Origin: an uncultured Lachnospiraceae bacterium
Lineage (GTDB): Bacteria > Bacillota > Clostridia > Lachnospirales > Lachnospiraceae
Assembly (NCBI GenBank): GCA_946552115.1
Contig: CAMNRH010000025.1
Span: 1 to 40,185 of the forward strand
Reading direction: 5' to 3'
DNA length: 40,185 nt
Positions 34,402 through 40,185 of the stretch are shown one piece after another. The number at the start of each line of letters is the position of its first letter. The stretch's first letter is position 1. Both the position numbers and the translations under genes were made by a program. The notes under the pieces were generated by a model. The model had not been told where the DNA came from and did no database searches. It saw nothing but the letters and a program-made list of their open reading frames with translations.

Positions 34402-35328
34402 TTACCTGTCGGAGAAAGCTTCAAAATTCTGATGTCGGAACCGGCTGGGCGTCATATCAAATTTACTTTTAAACAGGCGGTTAAAATTCGAGAGATTGTC
34501 AAATCCGTTCCTTTCCGATATGTCAAGAATGGTGCGGTTCGTATCCCGAAGCTCCGACGCCGCTTTGCTAAGGCGGTATTCAATGAGATATTTGGTAAAG
34601 CTTAAACCGGTTGCATCCTTAAACCAGCGCATGAAATGGCTTGCGCTATATCCACATTCATCGGCGATGTCATTGATTGTCAGTTTTTTATTATAGTCTG
34701 ATTCGACGCGGGAAAGGACTGTTTTTAATCTTTGCACATTTTTGCGGGAAACGAAGTTCGACGCAGGTGCTTCCTGCCTTTCCGTAGTTGGAATCAGCAA
34801 AGAGAAAAGAATCATCAGATGTCCTTTTACATTGAGCTCATAGCCGTTTGCGTGATCTGCGCATAAATGGTCAATAGCATCCAGACAGGCCGTGACAGGA
34901 CGGCAGAGTTCATTATCTTTTTTAATACAGGCGGGAAGCTGTATGCTCCCGTTTATAATTGGAATAAGATATTTTTGGCTGCAGAGGTCTATATTGCCGC
35001 TTCCTAAAAAACTCATATCAAAGATTAGATTTTCATATTTCATAGAGCTTTTTGGTATATGCTGGATTCCGTGCATATGTCCCGGCTGTATGAGAAAGAC
35101 GTCTCCGGCTTTAGCAGTGTAGGTGGTAAAATCTATTTGAACAAGTCCGCTTCCCTGTTTGACATAAATAATTTCCATATTGTCGTGCCAGTGCAGCGGC
35201 ACAAATGAGAAGTCCGCAGGGATCGTGCAGGGATATATATTAAATGCGAACATTGCATCAGTATGCTGTTTGGTTTCATGATAGGCGGGATTACGCATAA
35301 TAGACGTATTTTCCATATTTATTTTCAT
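34402..35328 (-). CDS. AraC-family transcriptional regulator (cupin type)
   Basis: The 308 residues have an N-terminal cupin ligand-binding domain with PLHWHDNMEIIYVKQGSGLVQID and DVFLIQPGHMHGIQH. The C-terminal double helix-turn-helix (about 205-300) has LTINDIADECGYSASHFMRWFKDATGLSFTKYLIEYRLSKAASEL and ISERNGFDNLSNFNRLFKSKFDMTPSRFR. GGAGG lies 11 nt before the ATG at 35328. It is divergent from glycogen phosphorylase across a 135-bp gap holding 21-bp-spaced repeats, so glgP and its own promoter are the likely targets. The ligand is probably a sugar, by family precedent. Confidence 0.9.
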   Translation of the reverse strand: MKINMENTSIMRNPAYHETKQHTDAMFAFNIYPCTIPADFSFVPLHWHDNMEIIYVKQGSGLVQIDFTTYTAKAGDVFLIQPGHMHGIQHIPKSSMKYENLIFDMSFLGSGNIDLCSQKYLIPIINGSIQLPACIKKDNELCRPVTACLDAIDHLCADHANGYELNVKGHLMILFSLLIPTTERQEAPASNFVSRKNVQRLKTVLSRVESDYNKKLTINDIADECGYSASHFMRWFKDATGLSFTKYLIEYRLSKAASELRDTNRTILDISERNGFDNLSNFNRLFKSKFDMTPSRFRHQNFEAFSDR

Positions 35329-35362
35329 TTTTTCTTTTGCCTCCGGTATAATAGATGATAGG

Positions 35363-35392
35363 ATTATACATGATTTTACTAGAATTATACAA
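35363..35392 (-). promoter_or_regulatory. candidate promoter of the AraC regulator gene
   Basis: On the minus strand, TTGTAT (35387-35392) and TATAAT (35363-35368) are 18 bp apart. Both boxes belong to the two copies of the direct repeat described separately. Confidence 0.55.
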
Positions 35393-35393
35393 G
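35363..35393. promoter_or_regulatory. direct repeats 21 bp apart, candidate AraC operator
   Basis: ATTATACATG (35363-35372) and ATTATACAAG (35384-35393) differ at one base and are exactly 21 bp apart, two helical turns. This fits the tandem half-site pattern of AraC-type regulators. It lies between the AraC gene and glgP. Confidence 0.5.
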
Positions 35394-35463
35394 CATTACA
35401 CAGAAGATTTGTGGTAAAAATAATGAAAAGGATATTGATAAGATGAAAGGAGCATTTATCATA

Positions 35464-37743
35464 ATGAAAGAAACCAGTATGAAAGAAATAGAGACAATTT
35501 TAACGGGTATTTGTAAAAAGGAAATTGAGCAGTGCTCCTATGAAGAATTATATGCCGCGCTGCTTTGTGTTACAGAAGAAGAGAGCAAAAAGCATATCAT
35601 GCCTGTGAAAAAACGCAAATTGTATTATATTTCCGCAGAGTTTTTAATCGGGAAGCTTTTGAGCAATAATCTGATTAATCTGGGTCTTTATGATGCGGTG
35701 AAAGCGTGTCTTGAGGCGCACGGAAAATCAATGACAGCTCTTGAGGAGATGGATTCCGAACCAAGTCTCGGCAACGGAGGACTTGGAAGGCTTGCGGCCT
35801 GCTTTTTAGATTCTCTGGCTACGCTTAAGCTTCCGGGCGATGGGATTGGTCTTCGGTACCACTGCGGATTATTCCGCCAGAAATTTGAACAGCGTTCTCA
35901 GAGCGAGCTGCCGGACTTTTGGCTTTCCGGCGATAAATGGGTAAAAAAAAGTGAGGAGACCTATACAGTATCTCTGGCGGGAAAGAATTATACCGCAAGA
36001 TTATACCGCCTTGCAGTTACCGGATATGAAGGGCGTACGAATTATTTGAATTTGTTTGATTTGGATACGGTGGATGCGTCTGTAATTAAAGACGGGATTT
36101 CCTTTGATAAAACGGATATTGCCAAAAATCTGACGTTGTTTCTTTATCCGGATGACAGTGATGAGGAGGGAAAGCTTCTGAGAGTTTATCAGCAGTACTT
36201 TATGGTCAGTGCAGGTGCGCAGATGATTCTCAGTGAGTGTGAGGAACGCGGCAGTAATTGCCATGACCTTTATGACTATGCGGCAATACAGATTAATGAC
36301 ACTCATCCTTCTATGGTCATTCCCGAGCTCATTCGTCTTCTGGGTGAGAAGGGAATTGATTTTGAGGAAGCGGTCGAAATTGTAACAAAGGTGTGTGCCT
36401 ATACGAATCATACGATTCTTGCAGAAGCGCTTGAAAAGTGGCCGAAGCATTATCTGGATACGGTAGTTCCGCAGCTTATACCGATAATTGAAAAGCTGGA
36501 TAAACTGGTACGGGAGAGAACCGGGGATACCTCAGCGGTGATTATTGATGATGCCGGGATCGTGCATATGGCCCATATGGATATTCATTTTACTCACAGT
36601 ACGAACGGAGTGGCGGCGCTTCATACGGAGATATTGAAAAACAGCGAGCTGAATCAGTTTTTTAAGCTGTATCCGGATAAATTCAATAATAAGACAAATG
36701 GAATTACTTTCCGCCGCTGGCTTTTAAAGTGCAATCCGAGGCTTACAGATTGGATTGAGAGTCTGATTGGAGCAGAATTTAAAAAGGACGCTTCTAAGCT
36801 TGAGGAGCTGGGAAGCTATGCAGAGGATGAAAGTGTTTTAAAACAGCTTGCGGATATTAAACATGAGAATAAAGAGGTTCTCGCAAGGTGGCTTGAGCAT
36901 ACGCAGCATATTTCGGTGAATCCGGACAGTGTATTTATGATTCAGTCCAAACGTCTTCATGAGTATAAGCGTCAGCAGTTAAATTTGTTATATCTGATTC
37001 ATCAGTATTTTGAAATTAAGACAGGACACATACCGCCGGCAGCGGTCACTGCAATTTTCGGCGCGAAGGCGGCGCCGGCCTATACGACAGCAAAGGACAT
37101 TATCCATGCGCTGTTAACTTTGTCAAAGGTGATTGAGGAGGATTCGGAGGTTTCTAAGTGGATACAGATTGTATTCGTCGAGAATTACAATGTTACGGCC
37201 GCGGAAAAGATGATTCCGGCATGTGACCTTTCCGAACAAATCAGCCTTGCCTCAAAAGAAGCGTCTGGTACGGGAAATATGAAGTTTATGCTGAACGGCG
37301 CTTTGACACTGGGAACGTTAGACGGTGCAAACGTAGAGATAGCAGAAGCGGTAGGAAATGAAAATATCTATATCTTCGGGCAGAGCAGTAATCAGGTGAT
37401 TCGCAGGTATGCGCACGGTGATTACCTTGCAGGAGAATGGTATGAGGCCGATGCGAATATCAGGAGAGCAATTGATTTTCTTACAAGTCCGGTTATGATA
37501 AATTCCGGGACAAAAGAAAAGCTTGCCCGGTTAAAAAAAGAGCTGACAGAAAAAGACTGGTTTCAGACACTGCCGGATTTTAACGCTTATATAGTGCGGA
37601 AAAATCAGGCGATTGCGGATTATGCGCTGAATCCGACAGAATGGGCGAGAAAGGCGCTGGTGAATATCAGTAAAGCGGGATTCTTTTCCTCGGATCGTAC
37701 AATTGAGGAATATAACCGTGATATTTGGCATCTTGATGAGTAA
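35464..37743 (+). CDS. glgP: glycogen/starch/alpha-glucan phosphorylase
   Basis: Phosphorolysis of alpha-1,4-glucans to glucose-1-phosphate, PLP-dependent. From the ATG at 35464 the protein has 759 residues, with AAAGGAG 11 nt upstream. An in-frame ATG at 35443 with a weaker site would add seven residues. The N-terminal half has EFLIGKLLSNNL, EPSLGNGGLGRLAACFLDSLATL and the QINDTHPSMVIPELIRLL block. The PLP Lys is at residue 607 in EASGTGNMKFMLNGALTLGTLDGANVEI. The long N-terminal allosteric region of animal enzymes is absent. It is divergent from the AraC gene and followed by another AraC regulator 31 bp on. Confidence 0.96.
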   Translation: MKETSMKEIETILTGICKKEIEQCSYEELYAALLCVTEEESKKHIMPVKKRKLYYISAEFLIGKLLSNNLINLGLYDAVKACLEAHGKSMTALEEMDSEPSLGNGGLGRLAACFLDSLATLKLPGDGIGLRYHCGLFRQKFEQRSQSELPDFWLSGDKWVKKSEETYTVSLAGKNYTARLYRLAVTGYEGRTNYLNLFDLDTVDASVIKDGISFDKTDIAKNLTLFLYPDDSDEEGKLLRVYQQYFMVSAGAQMILSECEERGSNCHDLYDYAAIQINDTHPSMVIPELIRLLGEKGIDFEEAVEIVTKVCAYTNHTILAEALEKWPKHYLDTVVPQLIPIIEKLDKLVRERTGDTSAVIIDDAGIVHMAHMDIHFTHSTNGVAALHTEILKNSELNQFFKLYPDKFNNKTNGITFRRWLLKCNPRLTDWIESLIGAEFKKDASKLEELGSYAEDESVLKQLADIKHENKEVLARWLEHTQHISVNPDSVFMIQSKRLHEYKRQQLNLLYLIHQYFEIKTGHIPPAAVTAIFGAKAAPAYTTAKDIIHALLTLSKVIEEDSEVSKWIQIVFVENYNVTAAEKMIPACDLSEQISLASKEASGTGNMKFMLNGALTLGTLDGANVEIAEAVGNENIYIFGQSSNQVIRRYAHGDYLAGEWYEADANIRRAIDFLTSPVMINSGTKEKLARLKKELTEKDWFQTLPDFNAYIVRKNQAIADYALNPTEWARKALVNISKAGFFSSDRTIEEYNRDIWHLDE

Positions 37744-37774
37744 AAGCCGGCTTTAGGAGAAAAGGAATACTTTT

Positions 37775-38980
37775 ATGGAAGAGGAAAGCAGAGTGAATCA
37801 TCAGAATTATATATTTAATCATCTGGCGGGGATTTTTCATACGGGCGTTTTTTGTCTCAAGGAGAAGAGATTGATTTCCTATGAGGAAAATCCGGAATAT
37901 AATCCTGTATATAATAATGAGGTGCTCCGTAATACATTGACCGGTAATGCCGACGTGCAAAAGGAGCCGGTCATTGTAAGCGATGATTTTCATATGTTTT
38001 ATGTTTGCGTGAAATGGGAAAGCGTTTATTATATGATGGGGCCCTTTAGTACACAGGTTATGAGCCGGATAGAAAGACATCGGTTTTATCGTTTTTACGG
38101 AATTGATGAAAAATGGGAAAAAGGCCTGCATTATCATACGCTGATGGAAATTCTGCAGATAACAGGAATGGCTGCGAAGTTGATTACGGGGCGGGAATAT
38201 ACCGATGAACAGCTTATGAGAGCAAATTATCAGGCGATGGATAATAAAAAGGAAGAGCAGCAGGAGCGGCTCTGGTTTGATATTAAGTCGGAGGATGAGG
38301 ATATATACCGCCATACCTATCAGGAGGAGCGCCGGATACTGGATGCGGTAAAGGACGGAAACGTGGAGGAGGCTGTCCGCTTGTCAAAAGAGATGGATGC
38401 TAATATCGGCAGACTGGGAGAAAGCGAAACGGACCATTGGAGAAATCTGTCGATTGTAGCGGCAACCTTATGTGCCAGAGCGGCGATTGAAGGGGGAGTT
38501 ATGCCGGCAATTGCGTATCGGCTCAGCGGCTTTTACATCAACAAAAGTACGGCGTGCAAGGATATTACACAAATATTAATCTACCGGAATCATGCAATTG
38601 AAGAGCTGACGAGGCTGGTGCGCAGACAGAAAGAAAAGCGCCATACTTCCAGCTATACGGAGCAGTGTAAGGATTATGTATACGGACATTACCGGGAAAA
38701 GATTTATCTGGATGATATTGCGGATACACTGGGAATCAGCAGCAGTTATTTATCACGTCTGTTTAAAAGGGAGACGGGAATCAGCCTGCAGGACTTTATT
38801 AATGATGTAAGGGTGGAAAAGGCGGCGAATCTGCTGATTTATTCAGAGGAAACGCTGCCGGGGATTGCCGGGTATGTGAATTTCCCGTCTCAGAGCTATT
38901 TCGGAAAGATATTTAAGCAAAAAATGCAGATGACGCCCAAGAAGTATCGGGAATTACACAAGCCCGCCGAATTTTTTTGA
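37775..38980 (+). CDS. AraC/YesN-type transcriptional regulator
   Basis: The 401 residues have no response-regulator or membrane domain. Residues 1-290 form an uncharacterised sensor-like region. The C terminus (about 295-395) is the double AraC helix-turn-helix with IYLDDIADTLGISSSYLSRLFKRETGISLQDFINDVRVEKAANLL and YFGKIFKQKMQMTPKKYRELH. An AGGAG site precedes the ATG. It is 31 bp after glgP in the same direction and probably cotranscribed, giving glgP AraC-type regulators on both sides. Its target is unknown. Confidence 0.9.
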   Translation: MEEESRVNHQNYIFNHLAGIFHTGVFCLKEKRLISYEENPEYNPVYNNEVLRNTLTGNADVQKEPVIVSDDFHMFYVCVKWESVYYMMGPFSTQVMSRIERHRFYRFYGIDEKWEKGLHYHTLMEILQITGMAAKLITGREYTDEQLMRANYQAMDNKKEEQQERLWFDIKSEDEDIYRHTYQEERRILDAVKDGNVEEAVRLSKEMDANIGRLGESETDHWRNLSIVAATLCARAAIEGGVMPAIAYRLSGFYINKSTACKDITQILIYRNHAIEELTRLVRRQKEKRHTSSYTEQCKDYVYGHYREKIYLDDIADTLGISSSYLSRLFKRETGISLQDFINDVRVEKAANLLIYSEETLPGIAGYVNFPSQSYFGKIFKQKMQMTPKKYRELHKPAEFF

Positions 38981-38993
38981 CTGGGAAATTAAT

Positions 38994-39211
38994 ATGAAAG
39001 GTAATGGTGCTTATTGGGAAATACTTAAAGAAAAACTTTCTTTTTAAGTCGGTATGATTCAATCGATATTAAGAAAGTAACTATTGCTGGTAGAGATGGT
39101 ATGGGATTTCTGCTTAGTTTACAAGTTAATGGAATAATTATTGTCTCAGAAAATGCTTATGAGTCTGTATCAGATGAAATTAGTAAGATTGTGAGGAGGG
39201 TGGTTGCTTGA
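38994..39211 (+). pseudogene. frameshifted small gene of unknown family
   Basis: A frame from ATG 38994 (MKGNGAYWEILKEKLSF) stops at 39045-39047 in a run of five T. Shifting by -1 there continues without stops as LSRYDSIDIKKVTIAGRDGMG and on to the TGA at 39209-39211. This suggests loss of one T from a run, giving a broken product of about 72 residues. The ATG has no clear ribosome binding site, so the 5' end may also be missing. I do not recognise the family. The stop overlaps the TTG start of the next ORF, a sign of a former coupled pair. Confidence 0.5.
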
Positions 39212-39663
39212 AACTTTCCTCAATTATAAAAATCCTAATTAAAGCAGTTGTGCTTCCGATAATAGCAATGTTCATGTTAAATAAATGGAATTTGTGTGAA
39301 TATATAACATTTATTCCAGAAGATTATCGCTTTGAAGCGGGATTGGCGTTATATATGGCAATACTGGAGGCAGTTGCTGGACATTCCCACCGGGCGGGAA
39401 CCGCAGAGGGAAACGCAGAAATCACGGCAATAGGTTCTTTCCTACTTTTGTTTTCAGCGTTCCAACGGAACGCGCAGCCATCACCGCAGGTGATGATCTC
39501 AGGGGTTTGGGGACGTGTCACCAACAAGCATTTAGCAGAAATTCCGGGGACGGGATTTCTGTTAAATACGCAATCTTACGGAAGATTGCATTGCTTGCCG
39601 GTAGTTTTAAGAGCCTTTGACAGAGAACTACTCAAAAACAATTATGGTCTATCTGCCTTGTGA
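39208..39663 (+). pseudogene. truncated membrane protein fused to foreign hairpin-rich DNA
   Basis: TTG at 39208 has an excellent AGGAGGG site (39194-39200), so translation is plausible. Residues 1 to about 55 look natural: an N-terminal membrane segment (IIKILIKAVVLPIIAMFML) and DYRFEAGLALYMAILEAV. From about residue 58 (near 39380) the composition changes to a GC-rich, hairpin-filled stretch that encodes nothing I recognise, and the frame runs to 39663 only by chance. I read this as a gene cut by a rearrangement. The last part of the protein should not be treated as functional. Confidence 0.5.
39384..39589. repeat. cluster of at least five strong hairpins (possible oriT or structured-RNA remnant)
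   Basis: Within about 205 bp there are stems TTCCC/GGGAA (39384-39400), GCGTTCC/GGAACGC (39457-39473, 3-nt loop), CATCACC/GGTGATG (39479-39495, 3-nt loop), a 16-bp stem from 39530 to 39567 with a 6-nt loop, and GCAATCTT/AAGATTGC (39570-39589, 4-nt loop). The sequence is richer in G+C than its left flank. Such hairpin clusters occur at transfer origins of integrative elements; here this is only an inference from the neighbouring element-like genes. Confidence 0.6.
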
Positions 39664-39718
39664 ACACCCCCGTGAAAAAGTAAGGTAAAAATAAAGGTCA
39701 GTGTTTACAAAAATTGCA

Positions 39719-39747
39719 TTGAAATCATTCGGCTGTCCGACTATAAT
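39719..39747 (+). promoter_or_regulatory. sigma-A-type promoter for the helix-turn-helix/response regulator genes
   Basis: TTGAAA at 39719-39724 and a perfect TATAAT at 39742-39747 are 17 bp apart. The start near 39754 excludes the ATG at 39751. Confidence 0.82.
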
Positions 39748-39786
39748 TATATGACGATAATACTTACGGGAAGGACGGGAGAATTT

Positions 39787-39975
39787 ATGAAATATATGTC
39801 TGCACCACAGGCAGCAGAAAAATGGGGCATTTCAGAAAGACGGGTACAGATACTTTGTGCTCAGGGGCGCATACCGGGTGTTTCAAAGCTGGGTTATATG
39901 TGGCTCGTACCGAGTGATGCGCAAAAACCGGTTGATGGAAGGGTAAAAAGAAGAAAGGAGAAGAACATCAAATGA
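39787..39975 (+). CDS. small helix-turn-helix protein (excisionase/MerR-like fold)
   Basis: The 62 residues begin MKYMSAPQAAEKWGISERRVQILCAQGRIPG, a winged helix-turn-helix resembling excisionase-type DNA-binding proteins, then KLGYMWLVPSDAQKP and a basic tail. GGGAG lies about 6 nt before the ATG at 39787. Its stop overlaps the response regulator start (ATGA), so the two are coupled. To my knowledge this pair is often carried by conjugative elements of gut Clostridia. Confidence 0.82.
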   Translation: MKYMSAPQAAEKWGISERRVQILCAQGRIPGVSKLGYMWLVPSDAQKPVDGRVKRRKEKNIK

Positions 39976-40185
39976 AACAGCTATTTTTATTGGAAGATGA
40001 TTTGAGTTTAATAAACGGTCTTTCCTTTGCCATCAAAAAGCAGGGGTATGAAATAGATGTTGCCCGCACCATGTTAGAGGCGGATGATTTATGGGAAGAA
40101 GGAAAATATGATTTGGTTATTCTGGACGTGTCGCTTCCCGATGGTTCCGGCTTTGAGTTCTGCAGGAAGATACGCCGGACTTCAA
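39972..40185 (+). CDS. response regulator, receiver domain, 3' partial
   Basis: Start of a two-component response regulator cut by the right edge after 71 codons. The acidic pocket is visible as LLEDD (Glu8, Asp9, Asp10). The predicted phospho-acceptor is Asp52 in LVILDVSLPDGSGFEFCRKIR. The output domain is not visible, but the LPDGSGFE signature is typical of OmpR-type regulators. It overlaps the helix-turn-helix gene by four bases. A histidine kinase gene is expected beyond the window. Confidence 0.9.
   Translation, partial: MKQLFLLEDDLSLINGLSFAIKKQGYEIDVARTMLEADDLWEEGKYDLVILDVSLPDGSGFEFCRKIRRTS

Noticed and set aside
39324-39527. Minus-strand frame of 67 codons through the hairpin cluster
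   Set aside because: No start signal or recognisable motif; the hairpins explain the sequence better. It could be part of a decayed element gene, but this cannot be supported.
1-40185. CRISPR arrays, tRNA, rRNA, or riboswitches
   Set aside because: No regularly spaced repeats, tRNA cloverleaf or rRNA segments were recognised by reading both strands; no T-box or riboswitch-like leader was seen ahead of the amino-acid or purine genes.

Overview
The window looks like chromosomal DNA of an anaerobic, spore-forming low-to-mid-GC Firmicute, most likely a gut Lachnospiraceae (Clostridia). The reasons are the sporulation gene spoIVA, AGGAGG-type ribosome binding sites, sigma-A promoters of the TTGAAA/TATAAT kind, a pyrB-pyrI aspartate carbamoyltransferase, the clostridial GGGtGRT/NifU-like gene pair, and gene orders such as DUF512-der-plsY-gpsA-spoIVA and yicC-gmk-rpoZ-rimO-pgsA-cinA. 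Most of the window is densely packed core metabolism and housekeeping. The accessory features lie near 19.3-19.8 kb, 32.2-35.5 kb and beyond 39 kb.

Layout. 0-4 kb: the 3' part of an L,D-transpeptidase gene with an acidic repeat tail, then tgt, yajC and deoD. 4-10.9 kb: an amino-acid block, leuB-ilvD-ilvB-serC-serA, closed by a strong terminator. 10.9-12.1 kb: a minus-strand PRPP synthetase. 12.3-18.2 kb: a radical-SAM-like DUF512 protein, der, plsY, gpsA and spoIVA. 18.3-21.6 kb: a mogA/moaB-family gene, rnhA, the RNase P RNA gene rnpB, and on the minus strand pyrB-pyrI and a CmpB-like membrane protein. rnpB sits between two large, nearly related palindromes, and the stop codons of both flanking protein genes lie inside those palindromes. 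21.7-24.8 kb: pheA, a DUF815 ATPase and an unrecognised gene. 24.8-31.6 kb: rqcH on the minus strand, divergent from yicC-gmk-rpoZ-rimO-pgsA-cinA through two interleaved promoters.

31.6-35.5 kb: a GNAT acetyltransferase, the NifU-like and GGGtGRT genes, and then a 38-residue holin-like membrane peptide with a predicted convergent antisense RNA, which reads as a type I toxin-antitoxin module absent from simple ORF calling. An AraC regulator follows on the minus strand, divergent from glycogen phosphorylase; the gap holds two 10-bp direct repeats exactly 21 bp apart. 37.7-39 kb: a second AraC-type regulator. 39-40.2 kb: decayed, chimeric DNA with a cluster of strong hairpins, then a well-formed promoter, a small helix-turn-helix gene and the start of a response regulator. 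This right end resembles the edge or a remnant of an integrative/conjugative element.

The most interesting items are the repeat-enclosed rnpB, the hidden toxin/antisense pair, the GGGtGRT/NifU-like pair of unknown function, and the hairpin-rich junction at 39.4-39.6 kb. All family names come from reading motifs in the translated sequence, without database searches.
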